A stretch of 64,000 nt of DNA from assembly GCA_963575645.1 (NCBI GenBank), contig OY754465.1:46278401-46342400 (forward strand), read 5' to 3'. A program made the translations under genes and the position numbers. Numbering within the stretch: the first letter of the stretch is position 1; each line of letters starts with the position of its first letter. Source of the DNA: Xanthostigma xanthostigma (taxonomy: Eukaryota; Arthropoda; Insecta; Raphidioptera; Raphidiidae). Of this stretch, positions 22,143 to 33,183 are shown in pieces. The notes beneath the pieces were generated by a model. That model saw nothing but the letters and a program-made list of their open reading frames with translations, was not told the DNA's origin and did not search any database.

Positions 22143-25100
22143 CGGCATATTATACCGCTATATAAACAACTTGCTGGAGTCCAAATGAAAGTTACAAACA
22201 TACATACATACATACAAACTTACAAGTGAAGTTAATATAAAGCGTGTAATAAGCCTCGCGTGCAATTGGTCTGAGAGTGAATTACTTTTTGGTGAGATAT
22301 GGACGTTGCGGTGAATTTCTTTTCAAAAACCTTTTCACCTGGAAAAACGACGTGTTTTTATAGAATAGTTCTCCGTGTCTGGCACTTGTGATAAAACTGA
22401 TCCCAACAAAATACAACCCTAATATGAAAACAAAATGGTATCCGCAAGACCTATGCATAATTTAGAAAGACAATTTGATAACAGAAACCCTGTTAATTAG
22501 TTGATTGATAAACTAAGTAACACAAAAGACATTACACAATGGCCCTAATCGAGTAGGTGAAGTGGAATAACTGAGCTAGAGTGTGGTAATCATTGAAGCT
22601 AGAAGCTGTATCTAGGAAACAGTGTATTTGTAACTTTTCGGCAGGTCAGAACCGAGGATAGACTTCTTGAATCAGTGTCATAAAAAATATGTATTGAATT
22701 AAAAAAAGGTGCGTGTACTAATGTACGCGCGTTAAGAGTTATATTTTTTTGTCGTGCTTAAAAACTAAATTTTAATTTTCATGCAGATAATTTATTGAAA
22801 TAACTTAATAAAAGGACTGGAGTGAGATAGTATTCACAAGTAACAAATGTTTTCAATAATATTCACCAATACTCATTATCAATCACTATAGTGTAGTTAT
22901 ATTATATTTATAAACACATAATTTTTATTTGTATTCAAATAAAACATCACCTGACATCTGTCATTATTCACTATTTTACATGTTCGATCGCTGCGCCATC
23001 AGTTGAATTTTTGGATTCAAATCTTTGATTAACGTCTGATTAGAACTCTTCAATAAATAAATTTTATTTATTGATGAATTTTTGGATGTTGTGCTTAAAA
23101 TTCATATACTTTTATTATATACCGAGGATAGGAATAAAATCGTAATCGAACCATTTTTTAGTCGTAAGAGGTCGTTGGTTCTGATTAGCTAACGCCATAG
23201 ATAAAGACATAAAACTTTTGATAAAGAGAGATATACTCCATGCTAATATATATTATCGGAATAACCAAGGAATTACTTCGAAAAAAGAGACGAAGATATA
23301 TTTTCGATACGCTTTGTTGCCTTCGCTCACTGCATTGTAAATTAACAATGCTTCATATAGTAAGTGTTATATTATTTATATTATGTTAAAATAAAAATAT
23401 TCAACATATCCAAGGCGTATAGTTTAGCGAGTAACTTCATCTTGTTAATTTTGATGCACTGTAAAAATGCACGGTCATCATTTTTTTTTTCATAACGCAC
23501 CAAAAGAAGCACAACTTAAAATAATATTTTAATTTTTCTTCTTATTCATTTTTACTCCCAGTATCATAATCGTTAATGCAATTTGAATAAATTGATATTA
23601 TGATATACCTGATATCTATGTATTATTTAAAATATTATTTTTGTTTGATTTTCGATTAGACTTCAGAACATAATAAATAATTTGGAAAAGCGTCCTAAAG
23701 CGTCTTTTTACGACTTATAGGTTTCTGTACTAACTTAAAATTTAATATGAATGTTAATTTTTCTTATCCATATTAGATTCCAATTAATTTAAATTATCGT
23801 AGGGAAGTGGATGTAATTATATAACTATATCCACTTCTCTTCGATAATTGAAATTTAATAAGAATGTATTACGCATTATACAATTTTTTAAATGATGGTG
23901 AAAACTGTATCAAAATCTATTGTGCGGAACTAAGCGAAGAAACAGACTGTTTTATACTATTTAGAGAAGAGATTACTAACAATATTAAAAGTAAATAATA
24001 GTTTATTTGCAAAACTTCTGTACAATAATACAAGAGAAATTGAAGTATTTCTCAAAGATAATTCAAAGCATTTAGTAGAGCGACAAACCTGTTTAAATGT
24101 TGAGAAACACTGGTTTATCTACATACACTCACACAATGGCTGGTTAATGGTGATAAACTCTCCGTTCTGCCTGGTCCGATGAACATCTAGTGAGGACGTC
24201 GGAAGTCGAGACGGCGGTACATAGTTCATAGTCAACACACTGCGCTGACCGATCTATCACATCCGCGCCTTGAGACTGCGCCCCCCCGACAATCGCATCA
24301 ATATAAGAAACACCCCCGCTGTGCCCCACAACAGTCCAGACCACTCGGGGACTCGACTGTTGTAGTTACGTATCAGATGACACGGCTAGGGTTGCCGGTC
24401 TTTTCAAACACGAATTCTATTTGCGACCTTTCGAAAAAAGGTTCACGCACATGTGCAATCGTATTCTCAACAATCATATTAGTATACTGACAGTCTGACA
24501 GAACACCCCTGAGGATATTGTTATGCTCAATTTTATACACTAAATCTATATCTATTGCATCTTTGAATAAGAAATTCACACCGAAATTTCTTAAAGTAAC
24601 TTCTAGAATACGAGCTTCGGGACTATTTGAAAGAGTTTCATTTTTCATCGTAAACCTTAATTATGCATACTGTCTAGTTTACTGTATGCATTAAAAGTTA
24701 GTACCAACAAGACCACATTTTTCTTGAAGAAAAATATGTGCCTTTATATTCTCACAGCTTACAGAAGATCCTGAGCCCTGAAGAAATAGTCCAATACATA
24801 GAAGAATGACAACTGTGGCAAACGCTACGATATCAGATGTGAATAAAGATAGGGTTTTCATCTTTCAGAAACACATTTTAACAAAGTCAGACTGAAAGAA
24901 AAGAAGATGTATATTCCAGGAAACTTTAAGTCTATAGGGATTTGAACATTGACATAGGAAATACGACACGAATGGACGGATATATTAGTTATGTCACATG
25001 CTTAGGATTGACACCTTTCAGAAAGACGATTTTAAAAATGTCAGTCTTGAAGTATGTTTTTTTTTGGAATTATTTGTATTCCAATAAATTACATTTTATC

Positions 25101-25850
25101 AAGTGACACTTTCGTGTGGAAATACAAATGAATAGGATATTGTCCCATTTTTCAGTGAATATTAAAGTATTTATATTTATATTGGATATCGTGTCCGTCG
25201 TTCAAAGCAAATTCGTTACTGAAGCTATTGAATTCCTATAAACTTAATAATAGATAAAAATTTGCAAAGATAAACAAAGGCATTATGATGATACACAGCA
25301 TCCCAGCCTTTTTACGTCATTTACGAAATTTCCAAGGTCTGAACCGTTCAAATATCAGCAAAGTTTTAACATGCTTTCCCTGCTATGCAATAATATGATT
25401 TTGTAATTAAAGTTTCCATTTTGAAAATATTTATTTATAAAAATAATAATTATTGTTAATAGAGGTAGTTGTTCTTAATATTTTTTTTAAATTTTGTTGT
25501 TTACTTGTGTACAATTAATAATCATTGAATTCCTTCAGTTGTACAGTAATTTTTTTTATGAAAAATAATAACATAAAATATGGAAACCCTTGACGTAATA
25601 TCTTTCTTTGACTGGGCCAATCATATTGATGCAATCGATTAATTAATATGAAGCCACAACACGCAGCACATTTTGTATGATTATTATTTTTTAACAAAAA
25701 GTCAAAGGAACTACAATATATCATTAGTGCAGTATTTGCCATATGGCACATACACTATTAGCGTGGTTTGGACGGCTGGACCTAGAGGTCTCAATGTTTC
25801 ATAGCCTTCTGAACATTTTGGCATGATTTTTGAAAATGTCTATATATATA
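22143..25850. other. long stretch without a supported gene
   Basis: It contains a MITE fragment (23018-23080, listed) and a 58-bp hairpin at 23792-23849 (aattatcg..gaagtgga / tccacttctc..cgataatt). A patch at about 24140-24340 is less AT-rich and has CpG dinucleotides, which could be a promoter or untranslated exon, but nothing confirms it. No other item is recognised. Confidence 0.45.
23018..23080 (-). mobile_element. fragment of the 'aatcagacgttaatcaaaga' MITE family
   Basis: caaatctttgattaacgtct-gat followed by the small palindrome ttcaataaataaattttatt-tattgatgaa. The same flank plus palindrome order occurs at 38154-38705 and, reversed, at 45661-45854. Here the central part is almost wholly deleted. 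Confidence 0.65.
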
Positions 25851-26489
25851 CAGGGTGTTTATTTGAAAACTTTGGACGTTTTTCATTAGAAAACAACGGG
25901 TTAAATAATAAAAAAGTTCGAATGAAACTTGTCGGGTTTTGAGGAGCACAATAACCACCCTCACCACTTCACCCCTTAGCAGGGGGAGGGGGCGACTTTT
26001 GTTTTTTAAATGGGAACCCCCATTTTTTATCATCGAATTTTTTTTGTATGTGAAAATGTACACCTTTTGTTTGAATTTTTTAAAATTTAACTTTGCGTTT
26101 TTTCATAAATCATTAATAATGATTTTTTTTAATGAGCGCTTTGTTAAAAAACTACGAGGCGAATTTATTACCATAGAGAGTTTTCTCGAGAGCCTGCTGA
26201 TTTTCAGTATTTTATCAGCCATGATTAGCGATTTTCAAAAAAAATTAAAAATAAATTCAAACAAAAGATGTTCATTTTTACATACAAAAAAATTCGTTGT
26301 TAAAAAATAGGGGTTCCCATTTTAAAAAAAAATACCCCTTCCTCCTGCTAAGGGGTATTATGGTGGGGGTGGTTATAGTGTCCAAACGATTCCCTCTCGA
26401 AACCCAGCAACTTTCGTTCGAATTATTTTTTTATTCAACCCGTTGTTTTTTAAATAAAAACGTCCAAAGGTTTCAAAAAAACACCCGGT
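25851..26489. mobile_element. fold-back DNA element with CAGGGTG ends, 639 bp
   Basis: The left terminus cagggtgtttatttgaaaac is mirrored by the right terminus ending ..ggtttcaaaaaaacacccgg. Arms of about 240 bases run inward (cgtttttcattagaaaacaa, cgggtt, ccccttagcagggggagggg, gggaaccccc) with about 80% mirror identity by eye. Only about 150 central bases are unpaired. The frames across it are A/T-run artefacts. Superfamily not assigned. Confidence 0.8.
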
Positions 26490-26509
26490 ACATATTATAA
26501 ATGAGTGTT

Positions 26510-26715
26510 GTGTGTACGGGCAATAACTTTCGAAAGACTTTAACGAAATTTGGTCCGCATGTTGGATTCCATCAACTAAGGGTGGTTTTAGAGGTGGAAA
26601 ACATTTTTTGGATCCAAAAATACTGAAATTTGTTTAAGAATAGTTTCAAAATTAAAATTTAACAGATTGGTAAAGATTAAAATATTCCGACAAGACCGGA
26701 CTTATAAATTTTGTA
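26510..26715 (+). repeat. dispersed repeat 'aataactttcgaaagactt', copy 1
   Basis: It shares order and wording with the reverse complement of 39315-39595: gaaatttgg, atgttggatt, aagggtggt, aaaaatactgaaattt, ttaaaatat, gacaagaccggacttataaa. Non-coding. The 750 bases to 27473 show no further feature. Confidence 0.65.
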
Positions 26716-27473
26716 AAAACTCTAGTTTGCGGATATGGATTTACTTACCGAAAGATGTATTTAATTTGGTGCATACTAAATTATTATTAACCATGCCATC
26801 CGTAGATGAAACTTTAATTATTTTATGAAAGAGGTGAGCGTTTGTTTTTAATGAAAAAATTAGTCCCTTTTCCTCCACTGAAGTATTTGCTTACCATTTA
26901 TAATGGACTTTTTCAGTCCATACTACAATGTGGTTGAATTAATTATTTGTGGAGTTGACCCGCGCGCAAAATATTTTAACTACAGGAAAAAGCTGTTAGA
27001 ATCATACTAGCTAATTTTGTAAGCTACTGTCTATATCCTCTTCTTTATTTTTGTCAACTTCATGTACGTTAAAACTAATTTCAACAAATTCCAAACAGCT
27101 AATGAGGTTTGTTCTCATAATACAAGAGGTGCTAAACATTTTATAATATCGTTTTTTTACGTATAAAACATTATAAATTCAAAACGTAGGACTCATCAAC
27201 TATGGTTTCTAAAAAAATATTGTAATTTGATTTATTTTGCACCTGAGCGCTGTAGTAAAAAAACAAATATTCATTTTAGTTATTTTATACTTATTATATA
27301 TATCTGAAAAACGAGTCTTTTTCAAGCGATTAGTACACTAGATTTGCAGTTGAGAGATGAGTTTAGATTTCCCTAACATCTAGCAGCCACTGACTGAAGT
27401 GATATCAGGGATAATTGTACGCTGTTTATAATACTATAAAGGTAAAACATTTGCCTTCATGAAGTAAGCTTTA

Positions 27474-27683
27474 GGCCTAGTTTATATGAGAGGCGTTCAA
27501 CGCGCGTTGGCCCAACGCGCGTTTACAGCTTCTATACAATTGTATAGGACTGTTTATATGATAACGCGCGTTGGTGGCGCGTTGAACGCGCGTTATCATA
27601 TAAACAGTCCTATACAATTGTATAGAAGCTGTAAACGCGCGTTGGGCCAACGCGCGTTGAACGCCTCTCATATAAACTAGGCC
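27474..27683. mobile_element. PIF/Harbinger-like MITE, near-perfect palindrome, TTA duplication
   Basis: The left arm 27473-27572 and right arm 27585-27684 are 100 bases each and read as exact reverse complements, with a 12-base spacer. If the target duplication is TTA (27471-27473 and 27684-27686), the element is 210 bp and starts GGCCTAGTTTATATGAGAGG, the sort of end seen in Harbinger/ISL2EU-type elements. It is CpG-rich (acgcgcgtt seven or more times) in AT-rich surroundings, and it contains smaller palindromes such as ctatacaattgtatag. The two 64-residue frames on opposite strands are produced by the symmetry. Confidence 0.88.
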
Positions 27684-27686
27684 TTA

Positions 27687-29155
27687 TACTTTTTTCCATT
27701 ATTGAAATTTCTTTAATTTAGTTTATTTTACTAATTATAAATTACGCAATTGGTTACTTTGGTACACTGTAACAATACTGTAAAAGTGCTTTTTATTATA
27801 CCCGACAAATAACGCTTTATTATTTAAGAAGTAATCTTTAAAATTATATGAATAATTTCGATGCAAACTTAAAATATTGTATTATACATTACTTGAATAA
27901 CAAATCCATGCAATAATCAATCATAATAATATAGTGAATAAAATATGAACACAATGATTTTTGGTTTTCGTGATTAGTGGCAACTAATGATGGGTTCTCT
28001 TCGACTATCAAAATACCTCGAGTGATTATACAAAGTCATTCGAATGATTTTTATACCCCGGAGCTGCGACTTATAATACAATCACCATAAATCAATTATT
28101 ATACCACAGTTTTCTGTAACTCCTTGAAACTACGTGCATGTGTCTCTCTCAGATCTGCTGGTATACTCGCTACATTTCACAGTAATTGAATATAATTTAT
28201 GTCTTTTATCTGTCTTTGTTCTACGAAACACTGTATCACTCAAGACTGATCATCGAAAACAAGAGCTAAATAATTCATTATAAATGTTATAATAATATAT
28301 CGAATTCATAGTCAGATCGAATGAATTGTGTTTTCACTCGCATAGAATGCCTATCCACTAAGGTAGCATTGCACAGTATTGATTACGATTACGTACATCT
28401 TTTATCTGCTTCTATTCTATGAAGCAGTGTATGCAGGTGACTCTCTCAAAACCGACAATCGAAACCGAGAGTCGAAACACTCATTCATCGGAATCATTTC
28501 GAATGAATCATTCGAATAGCAACCTTTCGATTAATAAAATCATTCGATGATTGCCAAGTCTAGTGGCAGTTTTCCTGATCTGGCAACATTATCCTCTGCT
28601 CAGTCTACATAGTATACCCTACTATAATCTACAATCTTGTGGCGTCGCGTCGGTGACTCGCTCAACAGTGTATCTATCTAAAAACAGTATATGGTATTCC
28701 CAAGCGGTTAGCTTATGAACTTTGTCTCTGGATGGAGACATATGATGCCATTTCTGAACTCGTTACAAAACTAGCGGTCATAAACTTGCCAAGGGAATAC
28801 CTGAACTCGTTTCATAATAATAAAAATAATCATCTATTTCTCTATCAGCTACCTGTATACATATCCAACTTTATGAAGTGCTTATATGACAAGGACTATA
28901 AGCATCAAAGTTGTTACAAAGTACATCCATTAAAATATACATAATGTACCTATTATTAATATTTTCATTCGATTCGGAGATACCTCATAATAATTATCTG
29001 AAATACAAGGGGTTTGATATCATGCTCCAGTGTAAAAAGTGTTGACACTATTGCGTTAGTTATAGAATAATGGAACCATGAAATACACTGTTCAGCGTAA
29101 ATTTCACACAATTGTCTACACTACATTTAATATACCAAACGCACTTTATTTACTA
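27687..29155. other. gene-free DNA, possible ATTCGA-rich MITE
   Basis: Between about 27975 and 28560 many 'attcgaatgatt' motifs occur, bounded by ggcaactaatgatggg on the left and atcattcgatgattgcc on the right, which could be degraded TIRs. No duplication was found, so it is not called as an element. Nothing else is seen. Confidence 0.4.
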
Positions 29156-29412
29156 CTAGTGACCCGTGCGACTTCGCAGGAATTTGTAGATTACTAATGT
29201 TTTTTCATCAACTTGCGTTGCAAAATTTGTCTCTACGAGAAGTGATTTTATTTTAACGCAATAATATATAGTCTATGTCCATCCTGAAGATCTATTCTAA
29301 ATATTAGTGAAAAAAATTTTGAAATCGGATGAGTGGTTTCGGAGATTACCCTTCGAATATACACAAACACACAAAATTCGCACTCTCTCTTTATAACATT
29401 AGCATAGATAAT
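29156..29412 (+). repeat. 'actagtgacccg..cgacttcgc' repeat fragment
   Basis: It begins actagtgacccgtgcgactt-cgcagg, contains tcggatgagtggtttcggag and ends near tttataacattagcatagat. This arrangement is a very common dispersed insect repeat, often treated as the end of a non-autonomous Helitron or LINE. The class is not decided here. The 730 bases after it have no supported feature. Confidence 0.6.
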
Positions 29413-30144
29413 AATATGTTTAAGTTTAGGACTTCGAAATCTGTAGTAGAATAATAATAGGGTTTCGTTTGCATCCTTTGAGCACGACACCCTAAAAATA
29501 TAACCGGGAAATACCGGAAAATATATAGTTGATAATAATCAAGAAACTGAAAGAGTTAATGTTCGCATTTAAATAAAGCAAACAGAAATACATTTATCAA
29601 TAATCGTGGATCAGCTTTATGTCATCATAAATCTATATAAAGTTGTATTGATTGCGTGCACTGAAAAGTAATCCATTGATAAATAGTCACAGTACGTATA
29701 GCTTGTATCTGCATATCATTTCGCGTGTTTTATGGAATATTGTTGTTTTATTTAAACAGTTTAAAAAAATACATTAGTGCCCAAAAACACCGAAACATTA
29801 ACAGAATTGTCTCTTTCAAACAATATTAGTTCGACACCCTGCGCCAGATTTAATTTTTTGGTGGCCTAGGTTTTTATTGTGAACTGTGTCCTAGTTCTTC
29901 TCTTTTTTTGTTTTGGTCCATAGCGGAGTATCTTGGTTTTTATTAACATCGTATTCTTTTTAATATGTTCATTTCACTTTTTAAAGTTATCTATTTTTTA
30001 TAACATTTCATCCAAAAGAAACGTCATCTACATTTTCATGAAGTGATCATAAATGCTATAAGTTCTGAGCAAACATATATTTTTTCATCAGAAGTGTAAT
30101 AAAAAAATACTCTCGTTTTGTGGTGTCCCCTCTATGGTGGTATC

Positions 30145-30483
30145 CAGGGCCGTCTTTAGGTATGGGCCGACCAAACTCGGGCTCATGGACTCCTTAGCAT
30201 TCAATACGTCGAAAACATGCGAAATTGAACGTAGAAATAAATAATTGTAACCAACAGTAAACAATCAAGAAATATGTTGCGATACATTTTATTGAACATA
30301 AGTATGAAAACAATATGTAAGATTTTTTATGACTATTTGAATTACGAAATTCAATCAAAATTAATTAAAAATGTATGATAAAACATTGATCTTCTATTAA
30401 CCCATTACGAATTCATTAAGGGGGCCTCCAAGCTTTTTTCGGTCCAGGACCTCGCATGTTCTAAACTTCTAAAGACTACCCTG
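30145..30483 (+). mobile_element. hAT-like non-autonomous element, copy 2
   Basis: The ends CAGGGCCGTCTTTAGG and (reverse strand) CAGGGTAGTCTTTAGA form TIRs. The flanks gtggtatc (30137-30144) and gtggtacc (30484-30491) are an 8-bp duplication with one change. The length is 339 bp and no transposase frame is present. The interior matches the degraded copy at 285-525. Confidence 0.85.
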
Positions 30484-30719
30484 GTGGTACCTAGCTAGGT
30501 CGGTGCCTAGTGTGCTCTATTATAAATCCATCCCTGTCGACATCTATCACTTCCTTATGTTTTCAAAGCAAATTGTTGATAATAATATTATATCGTCGAA
30601 ATCATTTAATATGTTTTTGTTATTGTAGACGTTGTTTAGACTAAAATAAGCCAAACACGTAAAAATATTGAGTCAAAAAGCTTTTTCAACATGTATTTTG
30701 ATGTAAAGTTGTGAGAAAT

Positions 30720-31349
30720 TATTATTTTATACGTATTATAACAGAGACCCCCCCAGCGGGCGAAGACAAAAGATTTCGTGAGACAACAATCGGCTTGTCA
30801 TTCTAACAATGCACACAGATTTGTTGTGGCACAATAATCGGCTTGTTGTTTTAACAATGACACACGGATTGATTGTTCAAACAATAACAATATGCGTAGG
30901 TAAAAAGGCTTTGATGCCAAATTCCAGACAACAATTAATGCAAAAAAAAAAGAAAGAATTATCCAGCGCACATATATACGACCGCAATAGCTCAGTCATA
31001 CATTGTGTTTCATCGAGTTAACAATCGACAAATAGTTGTGACATAAATTGACAGTCATTACCCTGAACAGTACTTAGGTAACTGCTGAGATAAATAAATA
31101 AGTGAACAGTCAGATAAATTTTGGTGTGTTCCTGTGTTGTAAATAATCTTGTGTATATAGTTGTATAGTGTTTTTGTCTACATAAATAGTGACTTTGTAT
31201 TCTTTATTACTATTCTTTTATTTTATTAGTTGTTTTATATCTGTTACGTTACAGAGAAGTATTTTTAGTGGTTTGTTTATTTGTTTTGCTAACGTTTCAC
31301 AATTGTAAATAAATATTTTCCACCACGAACTAGAACAGTTTTGTTACAG
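30720..31349 (+). mobile_element. LTR-like repeat (probable solo LTR), copy 2
   Basis: It ends caccacgaactagaacagtt-ttgttaca, matching copy 1 at 19774. A TATA-like catatatac lies at 30971. Upstream, an imperfect ~50-base repeat (aatcggcttgt...taacaatg.acaca) occurs twice at 30788-30875, as in an enhancer-bearing U3. The start is uncertain, and no flanking coding region of the parent element is visible. The 70-residue frame at 30809 lies in this region and has no protein-like features. Confidence 0.5.
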
Positions 31350-32757
31350 TATCATGTATTTTTATACTGTCCTCTTTATAAATAATTTCAAATTTCTTTT
31401 AATTAAAAAGTTTTCGCTTAAAAATAGATACTACTTAAACATTTTTTCCTCTTTAACCAGATTAGAAACGTTTCATAAAGTTTTCTATTTCGCGTGGTTA
31501 AACATTTTTTTAATAACTTTCCCTTTGAAAGATTTCTTTAAATTACAATTATTAAACTTTGACGTAATTTTCACTTAATTTCAATAATAAACAAATTGAC
31601 TTGTACAGAAGAAGCAAGGCTTTTTGTTGACAGCTCCTTCCTTTCCGAGAAGTTAATTAACTATTACTAACTATATAAGATACTTGAGAGCACGTCCCCC
31701 TTTGACGCTTCGTTGAAACATCATTTTCACTTCAGCGTCATACTATTTGCTTATAAAATGCTCATACAGAATGATCCATAATATTTCTTTTTGCACTACC
31801 CTCTGTAAAATACCTGCTTTACACGCATCTTGTAACACGGTTTGTTTGTGAACCACTGTTTCGCAATGTTTTCCTTATCAATATCTGGAACAATCCAATC
31901 ATCCTATCCAAAGGGGGGGGGGAGAATCTGAGAGCGACTTAAGTGAGTGGTATGGTTGTTTTTTGAATATGATAAAAAATAAATAAACCTATGTAGTATA
32001 AAAAGTAAAGGTGAAAAGTGATAAATAAAGTTAAAAAATAAATAAAATTGATATACTTAGAAAGTAAAAGTGAAAATTGAAGTAAAGCTAAAGGAAAAGT
32101 AACTGAAAAAATGAAGATAGTTTCGTTTGTTAAAAGACTCGGACAGTGGCTGGGGGGAAATATAGACTGGTTTGGAGTGTTATCCTATTATCCTATTATC
32201 CTTAAATAAAAGAGAAAAATAACTTTATAAACAGATCTGATTTTTTTTGAGAACAGTTAAAAAAATTGATAAAACGTGCAGCTGTTACGTTAAGATTTTA
32301 TGTAAACCGTTGACAGGTATGAAAGTTTGTTTTTTTGATTGTTTTTATTGCTGGCCTGTGATTTATTTGTGTTATTGTATTGATAAATGAAATATATGTG
32401 CTGTGATTGACCGGATCGAGAGGAGTTTTCTTTTGACTTATTTTATAACGACCATATACCCACTCCCACACCTTAAGGGTGTTACAATCTACACAGGCAT
32501 GTAAAGTAACTCATTATGCACTAGAATTAATGTAAAATATAACAAAACTGGTTGCACTATATTAATTAATATTTTTCTGTTAATTGTTTTCTTATAAGCT
32601 ATACTATTAGAAGCAACGCTTGTTCAAAAGTGAACTGTCAAAAATTTTGAAAATGATTTTGTTCAACATCGATACGAAGTCTCCCAACTGGATACATTTT
32701 ATTTTCTTGAATAAGCTACCTCCTATTGTTGTTGAACAAAGTCTTTATACTTAAAAA
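31350..32757. other. gene-free AT-rich DNA
   Basis: It contains a poly-G run near 31912-31922 and an A-rich purine stretch at about 31970-32110. No element or gene is supported. Confidence 0.5.
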
Positions 32758-33183
32758 TTAACCGAGCGGTGTAGCGTAGTGGTGAGAGCACTAGACTCGC
32801 ATTTGGGAGGTACCGGGTTCGAATATCGGCGGGGGCAGACGTGGCTGGGACTTTTTCCTGCTGCTTCTCGCCGAGAAATTCCTGTACCGACCATCGTGCT
32901 GAGGTTGTCCATGGTTTCCCTCAATAATTCCAGATAGATATCGAGAGGGTTCTTTATTCAGGGCCATGGCCGATTACCTATCAAACTCCTATACTCAAAA
33001 TGTGCCTACTTTATCCTAATATCGTAAACTTCGTTCATTCACCTATTGCTTACAATTAGTTGAAGTTGAAAAAATGCAGAAAATAACGGTTAGTGCGATA
33101 GCTGGAAAATAGTAATGGTGCGAATGGCGTCTGTAATGACATAAAGTCGAGAAACGGACGTTAAACGCATTATTTATTATTAT
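32758..33183 (+). mobile_element. tRNA-derived SINE
   Basis: The head has a pol III A box (gtagcgtagtggtgagagca) and B box (gggttcgaatatc) at tRNA-like spacing. It is followed by a tRNA-unrelated body of about 340 bases (from ggcagacgtggctgggactt on) and a tail of ttatt units after gagaaacggacgttaaacgc. That is the standard SINE plan: tRNA head, body, LINE-like 3' end and simple tail. No clear flanking duplication was found. It would need the RT of a partner LINE for mobility. Confidence 0.85.

Noticed and set aside
24144-24648. Two minus-strand frames (66 and 91 codons) in a less AT-rich patch
   Set aside because: The composition is not absurd for coding, but no domain, homolog or splice evidence can be seen. 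They could be untranslated exon or chance, so they are not called.
27477-27680. Two near-identical 64-residue reading frames on opposite strands
   Set aside because: They are forced by the exact palindrome (100-base arms). The composition follows the acgcgcgtt repeats and there is no protein family resemblance.
27975-28560. hAT-like element with ATTCGA repeats
   Set aside because: Possible inverted ends are short and degenerate and no 8-bp duplication could be found, so it is mentioned only as a possibility.
28732-28944. 70-codon plus-strand frame
   Set aside because: No motif or family resemblance and a length expected by chance in 64 kb of six-frame sequence.
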